From Vibrio rhizosphaerae (lineage in GTDB: Bacteria > Pseudomonadota > Gammaproteobacteria > Enterobacterales > Vibrionaceae), in the NCBI RefSeq assembly GCF_024347095.1, contig NZ_AP024903.1, positions 2,480,001-2,544,000 of the forward strand: a stretch of 64,000 nt of DNA. Reading direction: 5' to 3'. Both the position numbers and the translations under genes were made by a program. Position 1 is the stretch's first letter; every line of letters starts with the position of its first letter. Below the pieces are notes generated by a model. That model was given only the letters and a program-made list of their open reading frames with translations. It did no database searches and was not told where the DNA came from. This document shows positions 57,461 to 64,000 of this stretch, in pieces.

Positions 57461-57886
57461 ATGGCAGCACTACAAGACCTACTTGAGTTTCAGTTGAAAA
57501 ATGCTCAGTCTCTCTCTGAACTTTTAGAACAGGAGAAAGTGGTCATTACGCAGCGGAATTCATCGCAAATTGAAGCCATTGCCAAACAGAAAATTACTTT
57601 GATTAATCAGCTCAACGACACTGACCGACGAATTGAATCCCACCCTCATGTAACGAGCCTGCAAGAGGATGAGACCTGCAAAAGTCTGGTCGAACAAATT
57701 AAGTCTGTTATTTGGGATTGCCAACAGGCAAATAATATTAATGGCGAAGCGCTCAATCGGGCTCAAATGAGTTTCCATAAACTGAATAATCTGATGCAAC
57801 AGAGTCAGGGCAAAATGGGCATGACTTATACCGCTGAAGGGCAAACGCGTTCCATCTCTACTTTGGGCACAAATATCAAGGCTTAA
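57461..57886 (+). CDS. flgN: Flagellar export chaperone FlgN
   Basis: Chaperone that keeps FlgK and FlgL soluble before export. The 141 residues are mostly helical (LQDLLEFQLKNAQSLSELLEQEKVVITQRNSSQIEAIAKQK); ends in a flexible tail with TYTAEGQTRSIS, resembling the FlgN C-terminus. Operon with flgM; terminator after it. Confidence 0.92.
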   Translation: MAALQDLLEFQLKNAQSLSELLEQEKVVITQRNSSQIEAIAKQKITLINQLNDTDRRIESHPHVTSLQEDETCKSLVEQIKSVIWDCQQANNINGEALNRAQMSFHKLNNLMQQSQGKMGMTYTAEGQTRSISTLGTNIKA

Positions 57887-57933
57887 TCACTGCTCCTCAT
57901 TCATCTGTTTTCCCCATGTTCTCACGAATTAAA

Positions 57934-57968
57934 TATAAAAAAAGCGGCAAATATTGCCGCTTTTTTTA
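57934..57968 (+). terminator. Bidirectional terminator between flgN and flgP
   Basis: AAAAAGCGGCAA / TTGCCGCTTTTT with an ATA loop and runs of A and T on both sides. Confidence 0.92.
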
Positions 57969-58021
57969 TATTCTGGAGAGAAAATGCTTGCCGCTAATGG
58001 CAATAAAATATCAGTCACGAC

Positions 58022-58453
58022 TTAAAATAAGGTCTGCTGCCGCTTTTCGGGAACCTGTTGCACTTCACCATAATCCCTTAGTTTTTCCATCTTCTCGACG
58101 TTCAAACGCAGCTCTGTTACGTAGCTGTCCCCGACTTTATAACTTCTTACAACTTCAGCTCCCCGAATGACCCCGTCAACAGCACCGGATGTCGCTTCCG
58201 TTCCAAGTCGTTGATCCATAAGCTCCGCTCGCCCACTTACCCGCATACCATAAACCTGCTCGGCCAGCTCACGATAAGCATCGATTTTAGACGCCCGCAT
58301 CGCTCGAACTTGCTTCTCTTCTACATTGCGACCTTTTTGTTCACTAATCGAAGCATAGCCGACAGCCGTCAGCCACTCTTGTTTATTCATCGTTTGCAAC
58401 GGCTGACATCCAACCAATAATACGAACACCGCGCTCATTAACCAAACTTTCAT
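58022..58453 (-). CDS. flgP: Flagellar lipoprotein FlgP (LPP20 family)
   Basis: Outer membrane lipoprotein of the Vibrio flagellar basal body, needed for stable motility. From ATG 58453: MKVWLMSAVFVLLVGC with lipidated C16, 143 residues. The LPP20-type domain (EEKQVRAMRASKIDAYRELAEQVYGMRVSG) fills the rest. Cotranscribed with flgO, 9 bp downstream of it. Confidence 0.93.
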   Translation of the reverse strand: MKVWLMSAVFVLLVGCQPLQTMNKQEWLTAVGYASISEQKGRNVEEKQVRAMRASKIDAYRELAEQVYGMRVSGRAELMDQRLGTEATSGAVDGVIRGAEVVRSYKVGDSYVTELRLNVEKMEKLRDYGEVQQVPEKRQQTLF

Positions 58454-58462
58454 CAGCAACTC

Positions 58463-59098
58463 CTAAGGACGCAGAATAACAGTGTAAGGCTGAGTCATCG
58501 TTGGATCAGAACGAATCAACACACCGTCTTCCGTCCGGACCGCATTCAATGTATCCAAATCCCGGCCAATTCGATCCGCAGGCAAGAACCCTTGCGCAGT
58601 CGCAACCACCACACGAGATTGCATCCCAACCACTCGGGCATTAACCAGCACACCACCTTCCTGACGCAACATGGTTCCGGTCAACACATATTGAATTTCC
58701 TGCTGTTGGGCCAGATCTTTCCAGTCCCGACTAAATGCAAAATCCCCTTGATGAGTGACCTGAATAGAACCCGTGGTTTTAAAATCAACAACTTGGAATC
58801 CTCGTTGTTGCAACTGATGAATAAATCCTTCAGTCACTGAATTCCCTAACCAGTTCGTCGTATCCATATTTTGCAAATCGACGAATGAAGTCACTGCAAT
58901 CGGTGTTCTTGCCGTGACACTGGTATTCGACTTCATTAAATCTTCAGTCATACTCTCAACAAAAAAATCTAAAGTGTGACGAGGACTTTCTAATAACATA
59001 AACTGGGAGCCTTTATAGGGCTCTTTACCATTATATATCGGGGCATAGGCACACGCTGTTAAAAATAACGCTGGCACTAACGATAGCCATTTTTTCAT
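58463..59098 (-). CDS. flgO: Flagellar outer membrane protein FlgO
   Basis: A 211-residue lipoprotein from ATG 59098 (MKKWLSLVPALFLTAC, lipidated C16). The FlgO domain shows IAVTSFVDLQNMDTTNWLGNSVTEGF and QYVLTGTMLRQEGGVLVNARVV. With FlgP and FlgT it forms the extra outer-membrane disk/ring of the polar flagellum. The frame is open to 59125, but GGAGAGCGGAAA favours the later start. Divergent from flgT. Confidence 0.93.
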   Translation of the reverse strand: MKKWLSLVPALFLTACAYAPIYNGKEPYKGSQFMLLESPRHTLDFFVESMTEDLMKSNTSVTARTPIAVTSFVDLQNMDTTNWLGNSVTEGFIHQLQQRGFQVVDFKTTGSIQVTHQGDFAFSRDWKDLAQQQEIQYVLTGTMLRQEGGVLVNARVVGMQSRVVVATAQGFLPADRIGRDLDTLNAVRTEDGVLIRSDPTMTQPYTVILRP

Positions 59099-59152
59099 TT
59101 TCCGCTCTCCAGATAGCTCGGTCATTCAAGCGTCCAGTTTTTGACGCAAAAG

Positions 59153-59168
59153 TGGAACACTCTTTGCT
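59153..59168 (+). promoter_or_regulatory. Sigma-54 promoter of flgT
   Basis: TGGAAC-ACTCT-TTGCT has GG-N10-GC spacing, about 100 bp before the flgT start. A perfect sigma-28 -10 octamer GCCGATAA also occurs at 59203-59210, but I see no matching -35. Confidence 0.6.
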
Positions 59169-59270
59169 TTTCTCTTTGCTATTCATCATCAAGAAAAGCA
59201 TTGCCGATAACTGCTCTTATCACCGTTATCAGAATAACAAGCAAATTTTATACCTGATTGGTAGGTAAAT

Positions 59271-60410
59271 ATGAAAAATGTAGGAAACATCCTCTTATCA
59301 CTTTTTTTGTTCATCTTCGGTACAGTGCCGGCAATGGCGTCATGGTATGAAGTCACCGGCAGTGCAGCGGTTGTTTCATCGGAATCTCAGGCAAGATTGT
59401 ATGCCCTTGAAGATGCCGTATATAAAGCCATCAGTTTTTCCGGAGCAGATATTGGTAGCATCAGTAACCTCTACCCATTACTGGATGCTCAGCGTACTGA
59501 ATTTCAGTTCACCAATCATGAAGTCCGTTACATCTTGGTCGAAGACCAAACGGTCAAAAACAATGTGGCCTATGTCAAAGTCCGGATCGATATTTATCCA
59601 TCCGCATCAGGTTGTCAGGTGGAACAATATAAGAAAACCGTCTTAGTGAGTAATATCACGCTTAATTCACCACAACAGGCGGTTATGGGACAAATCTACC
59701 AGATTGGCGATGATTTTGCCCAAGTATTAAGTAAACAGTTGGATAAGGAATCTCATAGTTTTATCTCGGTCGGCACAACCGATTATGAGATTGATAAAAA
59801 TTATCCGGCTCGACTCAAAATGATCGCTGAAGATCATAATGCCCAATACATTATTACCGGCAATATTACCGATCTCACAGCAACAATCGCTGCGGACTCA
59901 TCGGGCGATGAAGTGGTTAATCGTCAATTTGCTATGGACTTGAATGTCTTTGATGGCGAAACCGGTAACTCGATTATCAATCGAAATTATCGTGAAATCG
60001 CCCGTTGGCCGTTTCCGAGAACCAGTCAGGTCGATACGAAAAGTGCTCGTTTCTGGGCTTCAACCTATGGTGAAATGCTACTTCGTCTCAGCCGCCATGT
60101 GATGTTGGATCTAGAATCAGAGTTGTCGTGCAAAATCACCCTGCCGGAAGTCATCTCCAGATCAGAGCGGATTGTCATGATGAATTTAGGCAGAATTCAC
60201 GGGGTACGGAAAGGAGATAAACTGCAACTATGGCATACCGGTTCATTTATTGATCAAAGAGGATTAGCACGTAATAAAGTCACTCAAAGCGATATCACGC
60301 TAACCGTCGAACGCGTCTATGACACAGAAGCGGAGCTGTCAGTTGATCAGGCCGAATTAGCAGATAGCATCCAAATTGGCGATGTAATGCACAAACAGCT
60401 CATCAAATAA
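59271..60410 (+). CDS. flgT: Flagellar H-ring protein FlgT
   Basis: Periplasmic protein that builds the H- and T-rings around the Vibrio LP ring. The 379 residues begin with a signal peptide (MKNVGNILLSLFLFIFGTVPAMA, mature start SWYEVTG); N-terminal LPP20-like domain (about 24-115), middle domain related to TolB N-terminus (about 125-290) and a C-terminal beta barrel-like domain (IVMMNLGRIHGVRKGDKLQL). Divergent from flgOP. Confidence 0.94.
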   Translation: MKNVGNILLSLFLFIFGTVPAMASWYEVTGSAAVVSSESQARLYALEDAVYKAISFSGADIGSISNLYPLLDAQRTEFQFTNHEVRYILVEDQTVKNNVAYVKVRIDIYPSASGCQVEQYKKTVLVSNITLNSPQQAVMGQIYQIGDDFAQVLSKQLDKESHSFISVGTTDYEIDKNYPARLKMIAEDHNAQYIITGNITDLTATIAADSSGDEVVNRQFAMDLNVFDGETGNSIINRNYREIARWPFPRTSQVDTKSARFWASTYGEMLLRLSRHVMLDLESELSCKITLPEVISRSERIVMMNLGRIHGVRKGDKLQLWHTGSFIDQRGLARNKVTQSDITLTVERVYDTEAELSVDQAELADSIQIGDVMHKQLIK

Positions 60411-60457
60411 AATCAGGGCTTAACTTATCTCAGTTAAATCAGTACTATATGGAAATA

Positions 60458-60487
60458 TTGCTGGATAGTTTTCAGGCTGTCCAGCAA
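60458..60487 (+). other. Hairpin between flgT and tRNA-Arg
   Basis: TTGCTGGATAG / CTGTCCAGCAA stem (one G-T pair) with an 8-nt loop, ending 8 bp before the tRNA. It has no T-run; it could end flgT or mark processing of the tRNA precursor. Confidence 0.45.
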
Positions 60488-60495
60488 GCACCGAT

Positions 60496-60571
60496 GTCCC
60501 CTTAGTTCAGTTGGATAGAACAAGGACCTCCTAAGTCTTAGACGTGAGTTCAAATCTCGCAGGGGACGCCA
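60496..60571 (+). tRNA. tRNA-Arg (CCT)
   Basis: 76 nt with encoded CCA; acceptor GTCCCCT/AGGGGAC, anticodon loop CTCCTAA. Single gene with no clear promoter. tRNA genes are common integration sites, but I see no integrase or repeated 3' end nearby. Confidence 0.93.
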
Positions 60572-60584
60572 TATCGGCCCGTTC

Positions 60585-61181
60585 CTATGGTGTATGCTTC
60601 ATGATCGCCTGAACAACATGACTTCTACCGCGGTGCATTACCCCTTCATAGATCTCCCGCTCTTTTTCTTCAATATACCAAGGGGACAACGTCGGAAGTT
60701 CTTGCATCAAAACCTGCCGGGATAACATCATCTCAACTTCTGGAGGGCCTCCCGTTCTATATTTCAGCTGTTCCGGCGTATACCCTTCAACCAGATAAAT
60801 CCCATTTGTTTTGAGGCTGCTCGGAAGCGACTGGTGTAATTTTTGCCGCACAACCGGCGGAAGATGGCAAAAGACCGCCACAATCGCTTGCCACTGAGCC
60901 ATCCCTAAATCAAATTCATCCAGATCAGCCTGAATAAAATTCACCGCAACATGATTCTCGGCAGCAAACCGCCGGGCCTTTTCAATCGCCACGGCAGATA
61001 AGTCGACAGCCGTTACGTCATAACCACATTTGGCCAGATAGACGGAATTCCGCCCTTCACCATCAGCCAGACATAAAACAGGTCCTAACGGCAGGTATTG
61101 ATGTTGCACGCTTTCGCGCAGGAAATCATTTGGCTCTTTACCATAGATATATGTATCGACCTGATATCGGTCATCCCACAT
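60585..61181 (-). CDS. Class I SAM-dependent methyltransferase (TehB-like)
   Basis: A 198-residue methyltransferase of the small TehB/thiopurine-like type: WDDRYQVDTYIYGKEPNDFL at the N-terminus, SAM loop LCLADGEGRNSVYLA, VTAVDLSAVAIEKAR. The similarity is to proteins involved in tellurite or small-molecule methylation; the substrate is unknown. A perfect 9-bp palindrome lies just upstream of its start, so it may have a dedicated repressor. Confidence 0.8.
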   Translation of the reverse strand: MWDDRYQVDTYIYGKEPNDFLRESVQHQYLPLGPVLCLADGEGRNSVYLAKCGYDVTAVDLSAVAIEKARRFAAENHVAVNFIQADLDEFDLGMAQWQAIVAVFCHLPPVVRQKLHQSLPSSLKTNGIYLVEGYTPEQLKYRTGGPPEVEMMLSRQVLMQELPTLSPWYIEEKEREIYEGVMHRGRSHVVQAIMKHTP

Positions 61182-61199
61182 ATTATTGCCTCATCCATT

Positions 61200-61219
61200 A
61201 AATTAGAACATTCTAATTT
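61200..61219. promoter_or_regulatory. Palindromic operator before the methyltransferase gene
   Basis: AAATTAGAA-CA-TTCTAATTT, a perfect inverted repeat, 19 bp upstream of the start. The regulator is unknown; a stress-type repressor is possible. Confidence 0.55.
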
Positions 61220-61280
61220 AAATAAAACCAGATGTCATTTCAAGAACAAATCGATTTCCTGCCTCATTTAACCGAGCAGT

Positions 61281-61307
61281 AAAAAAGGCAGCTTGATAAG
61301 CTGCCTT
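61281..61307 (-). terminator. Terminator after ompW
   Basis: AAGGCAGCTT / AAGCTGCCTT ten-bp stem with a GAT loop and a T-run on the minus strand. Confidence 0.88.
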
Positions 61308-61332
61308 GGTTACAGATATAACGTTGAAATGT

Positions 61333-61977
61333 CTAAAACTTATAACCGCCAGAAATCATGACAATGACTGGGTCAATATGCACTTCAGTAGATTGAGCTG
61401 CGCCTTTATACTTATAGGTCGCTGTCGAATCAATATCAGCATACCAAACTGAAGCATTGACAAACCAATTGTCGTTAATCATATAGTCAACACCGGCATT
61501 CACCGCCAATCCCCAAGAATCATCCAAACTCAGATCACTCAAACCAGCAGCCGCGCCAGCACCATTGATTTTTTCATCAAAGAAGGTGGTGTAATTGATA
61601 CCGGCACCGACATAAGGACGGATCTTTGAATCAGACTGACCAAAGTAGTATTCAAGCATGAATGTTGGTGGTAGATGTTTTGTTTCACCAATATCACCTA
61701 AATTAGACAGTGGTGTGGAGATATCATGAGAGAACGGTGTCGCAGCCAGCACTTCAAAACTGATATTATCCGTAATCATGTAGCCTAGCGTTAAACCCAG
61801 CTGCGTATTCGAATTGACTTCCAACTCTTCCTGACTGCCTAAAATTTTATCACTGCTATCATTTGGGATTACCGATGCAATCCCTGCACGCACAATAAAA
61901 TCCCCTTCTTGATGGGCAAGCGCACCAGCAGAAACGAAGGCGGTCATGATGGCTAATCCACAAAGTGTTTTTTTCAT
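61333..61977 (-). CDS. ompW: Outer membrane protein OmpW
   Basis: Small eight-stranded beta-barrel porin-like protein. From ATG 61977 (behind AAGGAA) 214 residues: signal peptide MKKTLCGLAIMTAFVSAGALA, then HQEGDFIVRAGIASVIPND, LGYMITDNISFEVLAATPFSHDI, PPTFMLEYYFGQ and a final aromatic-basic GGYKF. OmpW responds to oxygen and osmotic state in enterobacteria and vibrios; two FNR-type boxes lie upstream. The frame opens to 62031 with no family match. Confidence 0.94.
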   Translation of the reverse strand: MKKTLCGLAIMTAFVSAGALAHQEGDFIVRAGIASVIPNDSSDKILGSQEELEVNSNTQLGLTLGYMITDNISFEVLAATPFSHDISTPLSNLGDIGETKHLPPTFMLEYYFGQSDSKIRPYVGAGINYTTFFDEKINGAGAAAGLSDLSLDDSWGLAVNAGVDYMINDNWFVNASVWYADIDSTATYKYKGAAQSTEVHIDPVIVMISGGYKF

Positions 61978-62048
61978 TATTTTTTTCCTTGTCATTGGGC
62001 TAAAAGACTCTACTGGCGCGCACAGTAGCACATAATAACCACACTGTT

Positions 62049-62062
62049 TTGATGGAAATCAA
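62049..62062 (-). promoter_or_regulatory. FNR box upstream of ompW
   Basis: TTGAT-GGAA-ATCAA, a perfect match to the FNR consensus, centred about 78 bp upstream of the ompW start. Confidence 0.75.
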
Positions 62063-62185
62063 TTTGTAAAATTTATAAACAAAAATCACATCATTATGAT
62101 AAAAAAATCACATTTTTGGTGAAACATCATGTTACAAAAATAAGCAAAACCCATTGATAGCTGCTGCAAAAATACCACTCACAAA

Positions 62186-62199
62186 CTGATTTAAATCAA
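62186..62199 (+). promoter_or_regulatory. FNR-like box upstream of hsp20
   Basis: CTGAT-TTAA-ATCAA, one base from consensus, about 90 bp before the Hsp20 start. It may serve the chaperone gene, ompW or both. Confidence 0.55.
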
Positions 62200-62281
62200 T
62201 TTTCATACATATTTTCATTTAATTTTCAGAACGAGATCTACACTTATAGAGAGTTTAAGGATGGCAAACAGGAGGATTATG

Positions 62282-62707
62282 ATGAGCTTAATTCCACGTG
62301 ACTCATGGTCTGATTTCTATCATTTGTTTGATCATGCTTTCCCGTCGATTCGGCCAAGTTTCAACATCGAATCTTTTTCTCCACGGGTTGACGTACTGGA
62401 TAAAGAAACTGCATTTGAAATTATCGCGGATTTACCCGGAGTCGAAAAAGATAATATTTCGGTAAGCTGTCAACATGGCACTTTGACTATCGAAGCATCG
62501 ACCTTAAAAGATGAACAGAAAACCGAAGGGGATAAAGTCATTCATAGAGAGCGCTATCAAGGAAAAATGGTACGTAGCTTTACTTTAGGTGACAATATCA
62601 ACGCGAAAGACATTTATGCAGAGTATCAAGATGGTGTACTGGTTGTCGTCGTGCCGAAAATAGAAATGAAGCCAGACGAAACACCTCAGCACATTAAAAT
62701 TAACTGA
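62282..62707 (+). CDS. Hsp20/alpha-crystallin family small heat-shock protein
   Basis: A 141-residue ATP-independent holdase. The alpha-crystallin domain (about 35-125) has FSPRVDVLDKETAFEIIADLPGV, LTIEAS and FTLGDNINAKDIYAEYQDGVLVVVVPK (the GVL motif). The start at 62282 has AGGAGG 6 nt upstream; ATG at 62279 and 62261 are poorer. Closer to the class A/HSP16.5-type of free-living bacteria than to IbpA. No sigma-32 promoter is evident; an FNR-like box is, which would suggest anaerobic induction. Confidence 0.92.
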   Translation: MSLIPRDSWSDFYHLFDHAFPSIRPSFNIESFSPRVDVLDKETAFEIIADLPGVEKDNISVSCQHGTLTIEASTLKDEQKTEGDKVIHRERYQGKMVRSFTLGDNINAKDIYAEYQDGVLVVVVPKIEMKPDETPQHIKIN

Positions 62708-62728
62708 TCTCAAACAGTTCCAGCGACT

Positions 62729-62756
62729 AAAAAAGCGGTGTCTCTCACCGCTTTTT
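62729..62756. terminator. Bidirectional terminator between hsp20 and the DMT gene
   Basis: AAAAAGCGGTG / CACCGCTTTTT stem with a 5-nt loop. Confidence 0.9.
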
Positions 62757-62777
62757 CTGTTGTATGCCCCATCATAT

Positions 62778-63689
62778 TTACTTTTCAGAAAGTGGCTGAA
62801 GAGGATGCTTCGATGTACGGCGATACTTCAGATAGCTTTTAACGAACTGGGGTAATAAAGACATCACAATCATACCGATCATGAGACCATATTGTATGGG
62901 TGTATAAGATTCGCCCACTAACATCAAACCACACAGAATCCCTGCGACAGGATTGGCAACCCCGGCAAAAGTAAACTCAACGACAGAAAGCTGTTTCAGA
63001 GTCCAGACACAGAGGGAGTATGCTACTGCGGTATTCAGAATACACAGCCAAAACAGTCCTAACAGATTCTTTCCTGACAGGTGCTGCCATGCATTGATAT
63101 AAGCTGTCGGGTCATAGCTCAAATGAACCAATGCAATCAATAACAATGCAAGACCGCCAAGGATCAGTTGCCAAGTCAGTACACACCACCATGCCAATTT
63201 CTGACTCAACATCTGCGTTAGTGTGCTTCCGCAAATCAGGCATAAGATGCCAATTAACATTGCGGACAATCCGAGTAAACTCAGATGCATACGGCTGGGG
63301 TCAAATAGTAACGCAGCAAATCCAAACAGAGCCAACCCAGAAATGATTTGAATGACAGAAGGACGCTGTTTCATCACTATCCATTGGATCAGCATGGCAA
63401 AAACAGGCACCGACATCATCCCGACACTGGATATGGCCGAAGGTAAAGTCAGTGCCATAACAAATATACAGCAGAAAAATATAGCAATATTGACCAAACC
63501 GGTCGTCAGCACCATCCTCCACGTCCCTTTATCAGGAAAAGTAGGCTTAATCGCAAACAAGATTATACCTGCCGGTAAAGCTCGTAATGCTCCGAGTAGT
63601 AATGGGGGCCATCCCGGTAATGTTGCCTGAGTGACCGCATAAGTTGTGCCCCACAAAAAGGTTGCAACCATCGCTAAGATTATATTCAT
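62778..63689 (-). CDS. EamA/DMT-superfamily transporter
   Basis: A 303-residue drug/metabolite transporter with ten hydrophobic helices in two EamA repeats (about 1-140 and 150-290); LWGTTYAVTQATLPGWPPLLLGALRALPAG opens the first repeat and EFTFAGVANPVAGILCGLMLVGE is in the second. Probably an exporter of a small metabolite or amino acid; substrate unknown. It is divergent from a MarR-type regulator, a classical efflux pair. Confidence 0.88.
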   Translation of the reverse strand: MNIILAMVATFLWGTTYAVTQATLPGWPPLLLGALRALPAGIILFAIKPTFPDKGTWRMVLTTGLVNIAIFFCCIFVMALTLPSAISSVGMMSVPVFAMLIQWIVMKQRPSVIQIISGLALFGFAALLFDPSRMHLSLLGLSAMLIGILCLICGSTLTQMLSQKLAWWCVLTWQLILGGLALLLIALVHLSYDPTAYINAWQHLSGKNLLGLFWLCILNTAVAYSLCVWTLKQLSVVEFTFAGVANPVAGILCGLMLVGESYTPIQYGLMIGMIVMSLLPQFVKSYLKYRRTSKHPLQPLSEK

Positions 63690-63750
63690 ATAAAGTATCT
63701 TTACGTTGAGATTTTCCTGATCATAAAAAAGTAATTTGTCTTTGTAAAGA

Positions 63751-63766
63751 ATCTTGATGTTAAGAT
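63751..63766. promoter_or_regulatory. MarR-type operator candidate
   Basis: ATCTTGATGTTAAGAT, an ATCTT-N6-AAGAT inverted repeat between the divergent transporter and MarR genes. Confidence 0.45.
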
Positions 63767-63800
63767 ATTATAATTCTCTCTTCAGTATGATGTATATGAT

Positions 63801-63998
63801 ATGGATATTATCGATAGAATCGTCAGTCAATGGGCGACCGAAAAACCTGAATTAAATACACTGCCAATGAGTGTCTTTGGCCGGATACTGCATCTGACCA
63901 AACATTTAGAGCAGGAAATAGCCAGTGTTCATAAACGATATGATCTCAAAATGGGAGAGTTTGACGTGCTGGCGACACTACTCCGCTCTGGCGCCCCT
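63801..63998 (+). CDS. MarR-family transcriptional regulator, N-terminal part
   Basis: Frame begins at ATG 63801 and runs off the right edge. The visible 66 residues (MDIIDRIVSQWATEKPELNT ... HKRYDLKMGEFDVLATLLRSGAP) match the MarR dimerisation helices and start of the winged helix (LKMGEFDVLATL). Probably controls the divergent DMT transporter. The ATG has no good ribosome binding site; nearby ATG codons at about 63788 and 63796 are in other frames. Confidence 0.82.
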   Translation, partial: MDIIDRIVSQWATEKPELNTLPMSVFGRILHLTKHLEQEIASVHKRYDLKMGEFDVLATLLRSGAP

Positions 63999-64000
63999 TA

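Noticed and set aside
60496..60571. tRNA-Arg as an integration site of a genomic island
   Set aside because: No integrase, no duplicated tRNA 3' end and ordinary genes follow.

Overview
The window looks like a stretch of a Vibrio chromosome (Vibrionaceae, Gammaproteobacteria). Gene order around dapE-bamC-dapA-bcp, bepA-arsC-wrbA, hemA-prfA-prmC-sirB2-sirB1-kdsA, lolB-ispE-prs-pth-ychF and the whole flgA-to-flagellin block is the usual Vibrio order. The two flagellins match, as far as I can recall them, FlaA and FlaC of V. cholerae. The species cannot be fixed from sequence alone; a plant- or sediment-associated Vibrio is plausible because of the xylan/xylonate genes.

Layout: (1) 1-5162, core genes: end of an ArsC-like reductase, dapE, an M15 peptidase, a small membrane protein, bamC-dapA and bcp. 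(2) 5282-16398, an accessory sugar-acid island. One minus-strand operon encodes a YagE-like 2-keto-3-deoxy-pentonate aldolase, a GPH-family glycoside transporter, a GH43 beta-xylosidase and a XylD-type D-xylonate dehydratase. After a 0.95-kb AT-rich gap comes a COG3618 lactonase, divergent from a GntR/UTRA regulator followed by a complete DctP-DctQ-DctM TRAP transporter. Together they give a Dahms route (xylonolactone -> xylonate -> 2-keto-3-deoxyxylonate -> pyruvate + glycolaldehyde), but no sugar dehydrogenase is present. (3) 16513-18384, a dCACHE chemoreceptor. (4) 18511-37999, housekeeping: perM, bepA, arsC, wrbA, a DUF2066 protein, uraA, ybaK, a 5'-nucleotidase lipoprotein, the hemA-to-kdsA operon, lolB-ispE-prs, pth-ychF. 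(5) 38226-39943, one 13-gene tRNA array (Met, Leu-TAG, Leu-CAG, Gln) with a strong promoter and terminator and an internal 760-bp-period duplication. (6) 40098-60410, flagellar block: flaC, flaA, flgL, flgK, flgJ-flgB, cheR, cheV, flgA, flgM, flgN, flgP, flgO, flgT. (7) 60496-64000, tRNA-Arg(CCT), a methyltransferase, ompW, an Hsp20 chaperone, a DMT exporter and the start of a MarR regulator.

The flagellar block carries a readable regulatory layer. Sigma-54 -24/-12 elements with the GG-N10-GC spacing precede flgB, flgF, flgK, flgM and flgT, with a one-base variant before flaA. Sigma-28 elements precede flaC and flgM. The flaC leader contains two tandem palindromes directly before the ribosome binding site. 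Elsewhere I see a PurR-like box before uraA, a perfect and a near-perfect FNR box between ompW and hsp20, and repeated operator-like motifs before the xylonate operon.
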